A stretch of DNA of 64,000 bases from Pseudomonas citrullilanati (GCF_030580855.1 NZ_JAUQOP010000013.1:60744-124743); one strand, 5' to 3'. Numbered from the stretch's first letter, positions 35,631 through 46,600 are shown. Notes: generated from the sequence alone by a model not told the origin. Made by a program: numbers and translations.

Positions 35631-36536
35631 ATGTCCATTCCCGATCTGAATCTGCTCGTCACCCTCGATGTGTTGCTGGCCGAAGGCAGTGTGGCCCGGG
35701 CCGCGCGACGGCTTCGGCTGAGTCCTTCGGCGATGAGCCGGGCGTTGGCCCGGTTGCGCGAAACCACGGGGGATCCGCTCCTGGTCAGGGCCGGGCGCGG
35801 GCTGGTGCCAACGCCTCGTGCCCTGGCGCTGCGCGAGCAGGTCAGCCTCCTGGTGCAGCAGGCCCAGGCGGTGTTGCGTCCCGTCTCGACGCCGGACCTC
35901 GGACGGTTGAACCGAACCTTCACCTTGCGGACCCGCGAAGGCTTCGTGGAGAACTTCGCCATCGACCTGATCGCCCGGATCAACCAGCAGGCGCCAGGGG
36001 TGCGCTTGCGATTCGTGGAAAAGGCCAACCGCGACAGCACAGCGTTGCGCGAGGGCACCGTCGACCTGGAAACGGCGGTCGTCGACCGGGACACCAGCCC
36101 GGAACTGCGTACCCAGGCGCTGTTTGGCGATCGCTTGATCGGGGTGGTGCGCGCCGGGCATCCGTTGAGCCGGACAGCCGTCAGCGCCGAAGACTATGCG
36201 ACGTGCCAGCATATCGGGGTTTCCATGCGCTTTCTCGACCAAGGCCCCATCGACCGCATCCTGGAACCCCTGGGCTTGTCACGGGAAATCGTCACCACCG
36301 TGCCAGGTTTTTCGTCGGCCCTGGGGTTGGCCCGGTCCAGCGACCTGGTCGCCAGCGTGCCGGCGCGCTACACCGCCAACCTGCGGGTGGGCATGCACAG
36401 TTTTGCGCTGCCGTTTCCGGTGCCGGAGTTCACCATTGCCATGCTCTGGCATCCGCGCCTGGACGCCGACCCGGTGCATCGCTGGCTTCGCGGTTGCCTG
36501 CGGGAAGTGTGCGCACGCAAGCCCACGGGCATTTAG
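35631..36536 (+). CDS. LysR family transcriptional regulator
   Basis: 301-aa regulator starting MSIPDLNLLVTLDVLLAEGS, with winged HTH VARAARRLRLSPSAMSRALA and a C-terminal ligand-binding domain. The arrangement next to and divergent from the DHA2 exporter suggests it controls that gene and itself. Confidence 0.9.
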   Translation: MSIPDLNLLVTLDVLLAEGSVARAARRLRLSPSAMSRALARLRETTGDPLLVRAGRGLVPTPRALALREQVSLLVQQAQAVLRPVSTPDLGRLNRTFTLRTREGFVENFAIDLIARINQQAPGVRLRFVEKANRDSTALREGTVDLETAVVDRDTSPELRTQALFGDRLIGVVRAGHPLSRTAVSAEDYATCQHIGVSMRFLDQGPIDRILEPLGLSREIVTTVPGFSSALGLARSSDLVASVPARYTANLRVGMHSFALPFPVPEFTIAMLWHPRLDADPVHRWLRGCLREVCARKPTGI

Positions 36537-36914
36537 GCGCTGCACGAAAACCTTCGTCTCAAGACTTTTCATCAGGCCCTAGTAGATATTCATTAATAGC
36601 ACTTCGCTGGCACTTAGTTGGCGAAAGTGCCCGGGGTGGGCAACGGGTTAGTTGCCGCTATTTAATATTTAAATAGACTTTTGTCCGACAATCCGCATTC
36701 GAATTTTTAACTAGTGAGTACGTTCGAGACGAGGCCTTTTGTTTGTGGGCATGCCGGCCGACGGCCGGAATTTAATCCAAAAAAACTGCTAGACGTTCGA
36801 TTTCAAATTGTGTCAGGTTTCTTACGTCCCTCATTGGGCGAGTGATAGGACGATCTCGCCAGAGATCGCCTGTCGTCTGACAAATGTTCCATCTGCAAAC
36901 AAGGAAGTGTGTTT
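36537..36914 (+). promoter_or_regulatory. aprA promoter and leader region
   Basis: 378 bp without a gene and markedly A/T-rich in places (36655-36710). It holds the aprA promoter, although I cannot fix the -35/-10 boxes. Near the gene it has a perfect 7-bp hairpin, CGATCTC / GAGATCG (36851-36868), and an RsmA-type site over the ribosome-binding region. This is a long, structured leader of the kind expected for a post-transcriptionally controlled exoenzyme. Confidence 0.6.
36899..36908 (+). promoter_or_regulatory. RsmA/RsmE (CsrA) binding site overlapping the aprA ribosome-binding site
   Basis: ACAAGGAAGT matches the CsrA/RsmA consensus (A/U)CANGGANG(U/A) at every position, and its GGA is the Shine-Dalgarno core of aprA, 6-7 bp from the ATG. 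In fluorescent pseudomonads aprA is a known target of the Gac/Rsm cascade. Occupancy here is inferred. Confidence 0.65.
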
Positions 36915-38372
36915 ATGTCGAAAGTCAAAAACAGCGCTATCGATTCGGCCGAACAACTGCTCTGGGCCCCGCAATCATTGGCGGCTGCCAGCAATGCCTT
37001 CAACCAGATCAATAGTTTCAGCCACCAATACGATCGCGGCGGCAACCTGACCGTCAACGGCAAGCCGTCCTATTCCGTCGACCAGGCGGCCACGCAATTG
37101 CTGCGTGACGGCGCGGCCTACCAGGACCGGGACGGCAGCGGCAAGATCGAGCTGACCTACACGTTCCTGACGTCCGCCTCTTCAAGCACCATGAACAAGC
37201 ATGGCATCAGCGGCTTCAGCCAGTTCAGCGCCCAGCAGAAAGCCCAGGCGGCTTTGGCGATGCAGTCCTGGGCGGACGTGGCCAACGTCACGTTCACCGA
37301 AAAGGCCAGCGGCGGCGACGGCCACATGACCTTCGGCAACTACAGCAGCGGCCAGGATGGCGCGGCGGCGTTTGCCTACCTGCCGGGCACCGGGGCCGGC
37401 TATGACGGCACGTCCTGGTACCTGATCAACAGCAGCTACACCCAGAACAAGACCCCGGACCTGAACAACTACGGTCGCCAGACCCTGACCCACGAGATCG
37501 GGCACACCCTGGGCCTGGCCCACCCCGGTGACTACAACGCCGGTGAAGGCGCGCCGACCTACGATGACGCCACCTATGGCCAGGACACGCGTGGCTACAG
37601 CGTCATGAGCTACTGGAGTGAGAGCAACACCAACCAGAACTTCAGCAAGGGCGGGGTCGAAGCCTATTCCTCCGGACCGCTGATGGATGACATCGCTGCC
37701 ATCCAGAAGCTCTACGGCGCCAACACCAGCACCCGCACCGGTGACACCACCTACGGCTTCAACTCCAACGCCGGCCGGGATTTCCTCGGCGCCACGTCGT
37801 CCTCCGACAAGGTGGTGTTCTCGGTCTGGGACGCGGGCGGTCGCGACACCCTGGACTTCTCCGGCTTCACCCAGAACCAGAAGATCAATCTCAATGACGC
37901 GTCGTTTTCCGACGTTGGCGGCCTGGTGGGCAACGTGTCCATCGCCAAGGGCGCGATCATCGAGAACGCCACCGGCGGCTCGGGCAGCGACCTGCTGATC
38001 GGCAACGCCGTCGCCAACGAACTCAAGGGCGGTGCCGGCAATGACATCCTCTGGGGAGCCGGCGGGGCCGACAAACTGTGGGGCGGCTCGGGTTCCGACA
38101 CCTTCGTGTTCGCGGCCAGCAACGACTCGCGTCCCGGTTCCGCCGACCAGATCCTCGACTTCGTCAGCGGCCTGGACAAGATCGACCTGACCGGTATCAC
38201 CAAGGGTGCGGGCTTGCACTTCGTGAGCGCGTTCACCGGGGCGGCGGGGGATGCCGTGCTGTCGACGTCGGGCGGTAATAGCCTGCTGTCGGTGGATTTC
38301 TCCGGCCATGGCGTGGCGGACTTCCTGGTCAGCACCGTTGGCCAGGCAGCGGTGACGGACATCGTGGCCTGA
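36915..38372 (+). CDS. aprA: Extracellular alkaline metalloprotease (serralysin)
   Basis: Secreted zinc protease (serralysin, M10B), 485 aa. The zinc site is [13 protein letters not shown] (about 193-205), with the Met-turn SVMSYW near 228. C-terminal RTX calcium-binding repeats follow ([26 protein letters not shown], about 355-398). There is no N-terminal signal peptide, and the C-terminus ends in hydrophobic residues after Asp (DIVA), the type I export signal. It is exported by AprDEF, encoded just downstream. ATG 36915 is preceded by AAGGAAG, within an RsmA-type motif. It degrades milk and host proteins in related species. Confidence 0.97.
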   Translation: MSKVKNSAIDSAEQLLWAPQSLAAASNAFNQINSFSHQYDRGGNLTVNGKPSYSVDQAATQLLRDGAAYQDRDGSGKIELTYTFLTSASSSTMNKHGISGFSQFSAQQKAQAALAMQSWADVANVTFTEKASGGDGHMTFGNYSSGQDGAAAFAYLPGTGAGYDGTSWYLINSSYTQNKTPDLNNYGRQTLTHEIGHTLGLAHPGDYNAGEGAPTYDDATYGQDTRGYSVMSYWSESNTNQNFSKGGVEAYSSGPLMDDIAAIQKLYGANTSTRTGDTTYGFNSNAGRDFLGATSSSDKVVFSVWDAGGRDTLDFSGFTQNQKINLNDASFSDVGGLVGNVSIAKGAIIENATGGSGSDLLIGNAVANELKGGAGNDILWGAGGADKLWGGSGSDTFVFAASNDSRPGSADQILDFVSGLDKIDLTGITKGAGLHFVSAFTGAAGDAVLSTSGGNSLLSVDFSGHGVADFLVSTVGQAAVTDIVA

Positions 38373-38385
38373 TGTCCTGATAACG

Positions 38386-38413
38386 GTGGCGGGAGAGCTG
38401 GCTCTCCCGCCAC
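38386..38413 (+). terminator. Hairpin between aprA and aprI
   Basis: A perfect 12-bp stem, GTGGCGGGAGAG / CTCTCCCGCCAC, with loop CTGG, 13 bp after the aprA stop and without a T-run. It probably acts as a partial terminator or processing barrier that keeps protease mRNA in excess over the inhibitor and secretion genes. Confidence 0.6.
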
Positions 38414-38444
38414 ACCTTGCGGACCTTTGAGAGTGAGAAAAACC

Positions 38445-38867
38445 ATGCCTTGCAGGCCTTCGGCAATCGCCTGGACACTCGCCACGCTGACGTTGTTTTT
38501 CGGAGAAGCCACCATGGCTCGCAGTCTGTTGTTAATCGAACCCTCGCAATTGGCTGGTCAATGGCAGGCCGTGCTGGCGAGCCCGCAGGACGATGCCCAG
38601 GCCCAGGCGTTGCAGGACAAACCGTCCAACACCTGCCTGGTGGAACTCAAGGCGGACCAGACCCTGGGTGGGCAAACCGAATGCCTGGGGCACTGGCTGG
38701 GAGAAGAGCCGGTGCAGTGGTTCACCGAGCCCGATGGTTTATCGCTGATCAGCCAGCACAACACCCGTGTTCACCTGGGGCTGCGCCAGCAAGACCGTTA
38801 TCAAGTGACATTGAAGTCCGGTTTGGTACTTAGGCTTGAACGTAATAAGTCGCAAGTCACGCATTAG
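38445..38867 (+). CDS. aprI: Periplasmic alkaline protease inhibitor (AprI/Inh)
   Basis: 140-aa precursor of the small beta-barrel inhibitor that blocks AprA in the periplasm. A hydrophobic signal peptide (about 1-31, ending EATMARS) precedes a mature domain SLLLIEPSQLAGQWQ with a conserved Cys pair (NTCLVEL and GQTECLGHW), as in the Inh family. ATG 38445 has GAGAGTGAG upstream. A later ATG at 38514 would remove the signal peptide. It sits between aprA and aprD as in P. aeruginosa-type and P. fluorescens loci. Confidence 0.9.
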   Translation: MPCRPSAIAWTLATLTLFFGEATMARSLLLIEPSQLAGQWQAVLASPQDDAQAQALQDKPSNTCLVELKADQTLGGQTECLGHWLGEEPVQWFTEPDGLSLISQHNTRVHLGLRQQDRYQVTLKSGLVLRLERNKSQVTH

Positions 38868-39009
38868 TCCGTGAGTCCAGTGTGCGCAAAGAATCGAACA
38901 CGCTTGTTTTGACGGGCGTGAATCCCGGCAGGGCCCGGGTAAAAGATTAACGATCGGTAAGTTGAATAATCGCCAGGCTGCCCGGTGCGGCCAAGCGCAA
39001 GGAAGATGC

Positions 39010-40797
39010 ATGAATAAGGCAAGGAGTGCCGGGTCGGTGCCGCTGTTTAAAGCCCTGGGCGAATATAAAAGTATCTTGATCAGCGTTGGCTGTTTTACCG
39101 CTCTGATCAATGTGTTGATGCTCGCGCCGTCGATCTACATGCTCCAGGTCTATGATCGCGGGTTGTCCTCGCAAAACGAAACGACCTTGTTGATGTTGTC
39201 GCTGATGGTCGTCGGGTTCTTCGTGTTCATCGGGCTGCTGGAGATGGTGCGCAGTTTCGTCGTCATTCGCATCGGCAGCCAATTGGAACGACGTTTCAAT
39301 CTCCAGGTGTATAAAGCCGCGTTCGAACGCAACCTGCGCCAGGGCGAGGGCAATGCCGGGCAATCCCTGGGCGATCTCACCCAGTTGCGCCAGTTCGTTA
39401 CCGGGCCGGCGCTGTTCGCGTTCTTCGATGCGCCGTGGTTTCCCGTGTACCTGCTGGTGATCTACCTGTTCAACGTCTGGCTCGGGGTGTTCGCCAGTGT
39501 CGGCACCGCACTGCTGATCGGCCTGGCCTGCCTGAACGAAGCCATGACCCGCAAACCGTTGGGGCAGGCCAGCGTCTATTCGCAACAGTCCAGCCAACTG
39601 GCGACCAGCCATTTGCACAACGCCGAGACCATCCAGGCCATGGGCATGCTCGATGCGCTGCGCAGCCGCTGGTTCGCCGTGCATTCGCGGTTCCTCGGCC
39701 TGCAGAACCAGGCCAGCGACACCGGGGCGGTAATCAGCTCCTTGAGCAAGACCCTGCGCCTGTGCCTGCAATCCTTGGTGTTGGGCCTCGGCGCGTTGTT
39801 GGTGATCAAGGGCCAGATGACCGCCGGCATGATGATCGCCGGTTCGATCCTGATGGGCCGGGTGCTGAGCCCCATCGACCAGTTGATCGCCGTGTGGAAG
39901 CAGTGGAGCGGCGCCAAGCTGGCCTATCGCCGTCTCGATGCGCTGCTGCAAGCGTTTGCCCCCCGCGACGAAGGCATGGCGCTGCCGTCGCCCAAGGGCC
40001 AGGTCAGCTTTGAGCAGGTCAGTGCCGGTCCGCCGGGGCAACGCAGCGCGACGCTGCAACAGGTCAGTTTCAACCTGGCGGCCGGGGAAGTGCTGGGCGT
40101 GCTGGGCGCGTCGGGGTCTGGCAAGTCCACCCTGGCCCGGGTGCTGGTGGGCGTCTGGCCGACCCTCGGCGGCACGGTGCGCCTCGACGGGGCCGACATT
40201 CATCGCTGGAACCGCGACCAGTTGGGCCCCCACATCGGCTACCTGCCCCAGGACATCGAGCTGTTCAGCGGCAGTGTCGCCGAGAATATCGCCCGCTTTC
40301 GCGAGGCCGACCCGCAGAAAGTCGTGGCCGCGGCGCAACAGGCCGGCGTCCACGAACTGATCCTGCGCATGCCCCAGGGCTACGACACGGTGCTGGGGGA
40401 AGACGGCAGCGGCCTCTCGGGTGGGCAGAAGCAGCGGGTGGCCCTGGCCCGGGCGATGTATGACCGGCCCAGCCTGGTGGTGCTCGATGAGCCCAACTCC
40501 AACCTCGACACGGTGGGCGAAGCGGCGCTGGCCAGTGCCATCGCGCACATGAAGGCCCAGGGCACAAGCGTAGTGCTGGTGACGCATCGCTCCTCGGCAT
40601 TGGCCCAGGCCGACAAGCTGCTGGTGCTCAACGAAGGTCGGTTGCAGGCCTTCGGGCCCAGCCAGGATGTGCTGCGGGCGTTGTCCGGCCAGGCCGAATC
40701 AGCGCGGAACAAACCCCAAGCCAGCCCCCAAGCCAGCCCCACCGGCCTGAGCATGAGCCGCCAATACACCACCGCCAACAAGCCGAGCGGCGCATGA
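39010..40797 (+). CDS. aprD: Type I secretion ABC transporter AprD
   Basis: Inner-membrane ATPase/exporter of the type I system, 595 aa. An N-terminal membrane domain of about six helices is followed by an ATPase with GASGSGKST (about 363-371), Walker B LVVLDEPNSNLD and signature LSGGQKQRVALARAM. It energises export of AprA and probably LipA. It is followed directly by aprE, whose ATG overlaps its stop (ATGA). GGAAG precedes ATG 39010. Confidence 0.95.
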   Translation: MNKARSAGSVPLFKALGEYKSILISVGCFTALINVLMLAPSIYMLQVYDRGLSSQNETTLLMLSLMVVGFFVFIGLLEMVRSFVVIRIGSQLERRFNLQVYKAAFERNLRQGEGNAGQSLGDLTQLRQFVTGPALFAFFDAPWFPVYLLVIYLFNVWLGVFASVGTALLIGLACLNEAMTRKPLGQASVYSQQSSQLATSHLHNAETIQAMGMLDALRSRWFAVHSRFLGLQNQASDTGAVISSLSKTLRLCLQSLVLGLGALLVIKGQMTAGMMIAGSILMGRVLSPIDQLIAVWKQWSGAKLAYRRLDALLQAFAPRDEGMALPSPKGQVSFEQVSAGPPGQRSATLQQVSFNLAAGEVLGVLGASGSGKSTLARVLVGVWPTLGGTVRLDGADIHRWNRDQLGPHIGYLPQDIELFSGSVAENIARFREADPQKVVAAAQQAGVHELILRMPQGYDTVLGEDGSGLSGGQKQRVALARAMYDRPSLVVLDEPNSNLDTVGEAALASAIAHMKAQGTSVVLVTHRSSALAQADKLLVLNEGRLQAFGPSQDVLRALSGQAESARNKPQASPQASPTGLSMSRQYTTANKPSGA

Positions 40798-42128
40798 GCC
40801 AGGATCGCGACATGAACCTTGAACATTCCCGGATTTTCGAGCGGCCCGAGCGCGACGCACGATTCTTCACCCGCATCGGCTGGGCACTGGCGCTCATCGG
40901 CGCCGGCAGTTTCTTCACCTGGGCCAGCCTGGCGCCGTTGGACCAGGGCATCCCGGTCCAAGGCACCGTGGTGGTGTCCGGCAAGCGCAAGGCGGTGCAG
41001 TCGATGAGCAGCGGCGTGGTCAGTCGGATCCTGGTGCGCGAAGGCGAGGCGGTGACGCAGGGCCAACCCCTGTTCCGCCTGGACCAGACCCAGGTCGACG
41101 CCGATGTCCAGTCGCTGCAAGCCCAGTACCGCATGGCCTGGGCCAGCCTGGCCCGTTGGCAGAGCGAGCGCGACAACCTGGCACGGGTGAGCTTCCCGGC
41201 CGAGTTGAGCAGCGACCCCGATCCGCGCCTGGCCCTGGTGCTGGAAGGGCAGCGGCAATTGTTCAGCAGCCGCCGTGAAGCGTTCGCCCGCGAACAGGCG
41301 GCATTGCGCGCCAGTATCGACGGCGCCACCGCGCAACTGGCGGGCATGCGCCGGGCGCGCAGCGATCTGACGGCCCAGGCCGAGTCGCTGCGGCTGCAAC
41401 TGGGCAACCTGCAGCCCCTGGCGGACAACGGCTACATCCCGCGCAACCGTGTGCTGGACTATCAACGGCAGTTGTCCCAGGTGCAGCAGGAACTGGCGCA
41501 GAACAGCGGCGAAAGCGGCCGGGTGGAGCAGGGGATCGTCGAATCGCGCCTGAAGCTGCAGCAGCACAGCGAGGAATACCAGAAGGAAGTCCGCAGCCAA
41601 TTGGCCGACGCCCAGCTCAAGAGTGAAACCTTGCAACAGCAATTGAAATCCGCCGGATTCGAGCTGCAACACAGCGAAATCCTCGCCACCGCCGACGGCA
41701 TCGCCGTCAACCTCGGCGTGCACACCGAAGGCGCGGTGGTACGCCAGGGCGACACCTTGCTGGAGATCGTGCCCCAGGGCACGCGCCTGGAGGTGGAAGG
41801 GCACTTGCCGGTGAACCTGATCGACAAGGTCGGCACGCATTTGCCAGTGGACATCCTGTTCACCGCCTTCAACCAGAACCGCACGCCGAGGGTGCCGGGG
41901 GAAGTCAGCCTGGTGTCCGCCGACCAGATGATCGATGAGAAGACCGGCGCGCCGTACTACGTGCTGCGCAGCAGCGTCAGCGACCAGGCGCTGGAGCGCC
42001 TCAATGGCCTGGTGATCAAGCCCGGCATGCCAGCGGAGATGTTCGTACGCACCGGCGAGCGCTCGCTGCTCAACTACCTGTTCAAGCCGCTGCTCGACCG
42101 AGCTGGCTCTGCGTTGACCGAAGAATAA
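40794..42128 (+). CDS. aprE: Type I secretion membrane fusion protein AprE
   Basis: 444-aa HlyD-family periplasmic adaptor. One N-terminal transmembrane helix (ALALIGAGSFFTWASL, about 26-42) is followed by a lipoyl-like half, a long coiled-coil hairpin (about 95-290, rich in Gln/Leu/Arg) and a C-terminal beta-barrel with AEMFVRTGERSLLNYLFKPL. It bridges AprD and AprF. Translation is coupled to aprD through an ATGA overlap. Confidence 0.95.
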   Translation: MSQDRDMNLEHSRIFERPERDARFFTRIGWALALIGAGSFFTWASLAPLDQGIPVQGTVVVSGKRKAVQSMSSGVVSRILVREGEAVTQGQPLFRLDQTQVDADVQSLQAQYRMAWASLARWQSERDNLARVSFPAELSSDPDPRLALVLEGQRQLFSSRREAFAREQAALRASIDGATAQLAGMRRARSDLTAQAESLRLQLGNLQPLADNGYIPRNRVLDYQRQLSQVQQELAQNSGESGRVEQGIVESRLKLQQHSEEYQKEVRSQLADAQLKSETLQQQLKSAGFELQHSEILATADGIAVNLGVHTEGAVVRQGDTLLEIVPQGTRLEVEGHLPVNLIDKVGTHLPVDILFTAFNQNRTPRVPGEVSLVSADQMIDEKTGAPYYVLRSSVSDQALERLNGLVIKPGMPAEMFVRTGERSLLNYLFKPLLDRAGSALTEE

Positions 42129-42130
42129 GG

Positions 42131-43480
42131 ATGTCCGGCGGTATGAAGCGTTTCTACGGGTTGGCCTTGCTGGCCGTTTTCGCGTGCGACACCGTGTGGG
42201 CCTTGGGCCCGTTCGAACTCTATGAACAGGCCCTGCGCAACGACCCGGTCTACCTGGGGGCGATCAAGGAGCGCGATGCGGGCCTGGAGAACCGGGCCAT
42301 TGGCCGCGCCGGGCTGCTGCCGCACCTGGGCTACAGCTACAACAAGGGTCGCAACCAATCGAAAGTCACCTACCTCAATGACCGCGGCGCCAGCCAGCAT
42401 GACGACCGCAACTACAGCAGCTACGGCTCCAGCCTGACCCTGCAACAACCGTTGCTGGACTACGAAGCCTACGCGGCGTACCGCAAGGGCGTCGCCCAGG
42501 CGCTGTTCGCCGACGAGAATTTTCGCGGCAAGAGCCAGGAGTTGCTGGTACGGGTGCTGAGCCATTACACCCAGGCCTTGTTCGCCCAGGACCAGATCGA
42601 CATCGCCCAGGCGAAGAAAAAGGCCTTCGAACAGCAGTTCCGCCAGAACGAGGCGTTGTTTCGCCAGGGCGAGGGCACCCGCACCGACATCCTCGAAGCC
42701 GAATCGCGCTATGAACTGGCCATGGCCGAAGAGATCGAGGCCCGTAACGAGCAGGATGCGTCCCTGCGCGAGCTGGGGGCGTTGATCGGCGTACCGGCGC
42801 TGGACATCGCAGACCTGGCACCGCTGAACGACACGTTCCAGACCTTCGCCCTGCAACCGGCCAACTTCGACAGTTGGCATGAACTGGCGGTGAGCAACAA
42901 CCCGAACCTGGCGTCCCGGCGCCAGGCCGTGGATGTCGCGCGTTTCGAGGTCGAGCGCAACCGCGCCGGGCACCTGCCCAAGGTCAGTGCCTACGCGACC
43001 ATGCGCCAGAACGAATCGGAAAGCGGCAACACCTACAACCAGCGCTACGACACCAACACCATCGGTGTGGAAATCAGCGTGCCGCTGTACGCCGGTGGCG
43101 GCGTCGCGGCGTCCACCCGCCAGGCCAGCCGCAACATGGAACAAGCCGAGTACGAACTGGACGCCAAGACCCGCGAGACGCTGATCGAGTTGCGCCGCCA
43201 GTTCAGCGCCTGCGTAACCGGGGTGAACAAACTGCGCGCCTACCAGAAAGCCCTGGGCTCGGCCGAAGCGCTGGTGGTGTCGACCCGGCAAAGCATTCTC
43301 GGCGGCGAGCGGGTCAACCTCGACGCGCTCAACGCCGAACAGCAGCTCTATACCACCCGCCGCGACCTGGCCCAGGCCCGCTACGACTACCTCATGGCCT
43401 GGACCAAGTTGCATTACTACGCCGGCACGCTCGGGGAGCAGGACCTGGCGAAGGTGGATGAGGCGTTTGTAACCCATTGA
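42131..43480 (+). CDS. aprF: Type I secretion outer membrane protein AprF
   Basis: 449-aa TolC-family outer-membrane channel. The signal peptide (about 1-24) ends DTVWA before LGPFELYEQALRNDP, the usual OEP opening. Two repeats of the efflux-protein domain follow, with long helices. It starts 2 bp after aprE and completes the AprDEF exporter. Confidence 0.93.
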   Translation: MSGGMKRFYGLALLAVFACDTVWALGPFELYEQALRNDPVYLGAIKERDAGLENRAIGRAGLLPHLGYSYNKGRNQSKVTYLNDRGASQHDDRNYSSYGSSLTLQQPLLDYEAYAAYRKGVAQALFADENFRGKSQELLVRVLSHYTQALFAQDQIDIAQAKKKAFEQQFRQNEALFRQGEGTRTDILEAESRYELAMAEEIEARNEQDASLRELGALIGVPALDIADLAPLNDTFQTFALQPANFDSWHELAVSNNPNLASRRQAVDVARFEVERNRAGHLPKVSAYATMRQNESESGNTYNQRYDTNTIGVEISVPLYAGGGVAASTRQASRNMEQAEYELDAKTRETLIELRRQFSACVTGVNKLRAYQKALGSAEALVVSTRQSILGGERVNLDALNAEQQLYTTRRDLAQARYDYLMAWTKLHYYAGTLGEQDLAKVDEAFVTH

Positions 43481-43494
43481 ACTGACTGGCCCTT

Positions 43495-43586
43495 TGTGGC
43501 GAGGGGATTTATCCCCGTTGGGTCGCGCAGCGGCCCCAGGATCAAGCCTGCTTCGCAGTCGAACGGGGATAAATCCCCTCGCCACA
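43495..43586. repeat. Long perfect inverted repeat between aprF and the autotransporter gene
   Basis: Two perfectly complementary 25-bp arms (43495-43519 and 43562-43586) separated by 42 bp. Each arm contains TGTGGCGAGGGGATTTATCC. The GGCGAGGG core recurs in hairpins at 46755-46785 and 63972-63997, so it is a dispersed palindromic element like other Pseudomonas intergenic repeats. It could also end the aprF transcript. Confidence 0.75.
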
Positions 43587-43652
43587 GAGGGCGGCGGAGC
43601 CAGCTAGCCCGCGATACCGCAGGTTTTTTGCAACAACTAAGGATGGTTCGTG

Positions 43653-46600
43653 ATGAAGACCGATAACAAGAAGCAACTCGTCAAACCCCGTCGCGCGTTT
43701 GTACCCAAGGCCCTCAACCACGCCATGCTCTGTGCCCTGGCCAGCCTGGGCACGGCGCAGGCTGCGCCATATGTCGAGGGTGGCAGGGCAGGCGATCCGG
43801 ACAGTTGGCGCAGTAGCGAATTCAACGCCGAGTGGGGCCTGGGGGCGATCAACGCCCAGCAGGCCTATGCCGCCGGCTACACCGGCAAGGGCGTGAAGCT
43901 GGGGATCTTCGACCAGCCGGTGTACGCCGCCCACCCGGAGTTTTCCGGCACCGATAAAGTCGTGACGCTGGTCACCAGCGGCATCCGCGAATACACCGAC
44001 CCGTATATCCCGGTGAAGGCCGGTGACCCGTTCCGCTACGACGGCTCGCCCACCGTCGGATCCGACGGCAAGCTCGGGTCCCACGGCACCCACGTCGGCG
44101 GGATCGCCGCCGGCAGCCGCGATGGCGGGCCGATGCACGGCGTGGCCTTCGGTGCGCAGATCATCAGCGCCGACAACGGCGACCCCGGTCCCGAGGACGG
44201 CATCATCCTGGGCAACGACGGCGCGGTGTACAAGGCCGGTTGGGATGCGCTGATCGCCAGCGGGGCGCGGATCATCAACAACAGTTGGGGCATTGGCATC
44301 ACCGACCGCTTCGACCAGGGCGGGCGCGACCCGGCGTTCCCGCACTTCACCGTGCAGGACGCGCAGCTGCAATTCGACCAGATCAGGCCACTGCTGGGGA
44401 CCAAGCCGGGCGGCGCCTACGATGGCGCCATCGCCGCGGCCCGCAGCGGCATCGTGACGATTTTCGCCGCTGGCAACGACTACAACCTCAACAACCCCGA
44501 CGCTATCGCCGGCCTGGCGTATTTCGTGCCGGACATCGCGCCGAACTGGATGACCGTCGCGGCGCTGCAGATCAACCCGGACACCGCCAGCCCGAATCCC
44601 TACACCCTCAGCACCTTCTCGTCGCGCTGCGGCTACACCGCCAGTTTCTGCGTCTCGGCGCCGGGCACCCGGGTCTACAGCGCGGTGATTGGCGGCACCA
44701 GCGCCGCGGACCTGACCGTGGGCTATGGCAACAAGAGCGGCACCTCCATGGCCGCGCCCCACGTGGCCGGCAGCGTTGCGGTGCTGATGGAGCGCTTCCC
44801 GTACATGACCGGTGCCCAGGTCGCCAGCGTCCTGCGCACCACCGCCACCGACATGGGCGCGCCGGGTGTCGACGAGCTGTACGGCTGGGGCATGATTAAC
44901 CTGGGCAAGGCCATTAACGGCCCGTCGATGTTGGTGACCGAAGCGGACATCCCTGAAGCGTTCCGCATCGACGGTGCCTACGGGACCGGCCAGTTCGTGG
45001 CCGACCTGCCAGGCATCGGCGCGGTCATCGACGCCGGCAAGCCCACCGAGCGGGTGTGCAGCGGCATCCAGTGCGGCCTGGACGTCTGGCGCAACGACAT
45101 CGGTGGCCATGGCGGGCTGACCAAGGAAGGCCTCGGCACCCTGGTGCTGATTGGCGACAACCGTTACAGCGGGCCCACCCTGGTCAACCGGGGCCGACTG
45201 GCCGTCAACGGTTCGCTGGCCTCGGCGGTGACCGTCAATGACGGCGGGATCCTGGGGGGCAATGGCCGCGTCGCCAGCCTGACCGCCAACCGCGGCGGCA
45301 GCGTGGCGCCGGGTAACTCCATCGGTACGTTGCAGGTGGCCGGGGACGTGACCTTCGAGCCCGGCTCGACCTACGCGGTGGAAGTCTCGCCGACCACCAG
45401 CGATTCGATCGTGGCCGGCGGCAAGGCGTCCATCGATGGCGCGACGGTGTCGCTGTCCTTGGAAAACAGCCCGACGCTGCTCACGACCGGCGACGTGAAG
45501 AGCCTGCTCGGCACGCAGTTCAACATCTTGCAGGCCGGCGGCGGTATCGAAGGGCGATTTGGCGAGGTCCTGCCCAACTACGCCTTTCTCGGTGGCGACC
45601 TGGCGTACAGCGCCAATGGCATCCAGTTGGCGGTCGAGCGCAACGCCGTGTCATTCGCCAGCCTCGGCCTGACACCCAACCAGCGTTCCGTGGCCGCCGC
45701 CGCCGAGCAACTGGGCGCCGGCAACGGGTTGTACGAAGCCTTGCTGTTGTCACCCAGCGCCGCCGTGGCGCAACAGGCATTCCAGCAGTTGTCTGGCGAG
45801 ATTCACCCGGCCGTCGGCACGCTGTTGATCAACGACAGCCGCCACCTGCGTGAAGCCGTCGGTGATCGCCTGCGCCAGGACGCCTTGTACGACGCCAACA
45901 CCCCGACCGACGCCGACAGCAATGTCTGGGTCAAGGTGCTCGGGGCCTGGGGCGAAAGCGACGGTGGGCATGACAACGCCAGTGCCAACAGCTCCATTGG
46001 CGGGCTGCTGGTGGGCGCCGATGGGCTGATCGGCGACCAGACCCGCCTGGGTCTTGTCACCGGCTACAGCGACAGTTCGTTGAGCATGGGTGATGGCACG
46101 CACTCGTCGGCCAAGGCCGACAGTTATCACCTGGGGGCCTACCTGGGGCATGAAATCGACGCCGTGCGCCTCACCGTCGGTGGCGCGTACAGCTGGCATC
46201 GCATCGACGTGAAGCGGGACGTGCAATGGGGTGACGTGAGTGGGCGCGAGAAAACCAAGCGTGATGCCCAGACGGCCCAGCTCTTCACCGAAGCGGCGTA
46301 TCGCCTCGACGTGCAGCCCCTGGCCCTGGAGCCGTTTGCCAACCTGGCCTACGTGCACCTGGACAGCGACAGCTTCCACGAGAAAGGCGACAACGCCGCG
46401 CTGCGGGGCGGCGACGACCGTCGCGACGCGCTGCTCTCGACCCTGGGCATGCGGGCCAGCAAGCGCCTGGCGCTTTCCGAGAAGCAGCAACTGGAGCTCG
46501 CAGGCTCCCTCGGCTGGCAGCACAACTTGAGCGATACCCGCTCGGAGCAGGACCTGGCCTTCGCCGGCAGCAGCAACACCTTCGCGGTGCAGAGCGTGTC

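Noticed and set aside
38947..40587. 546-codon frame on the minus strand opposite aprD
   Set aside because: Gln/His/Arg-rich shadow of an evident ABC transporter.
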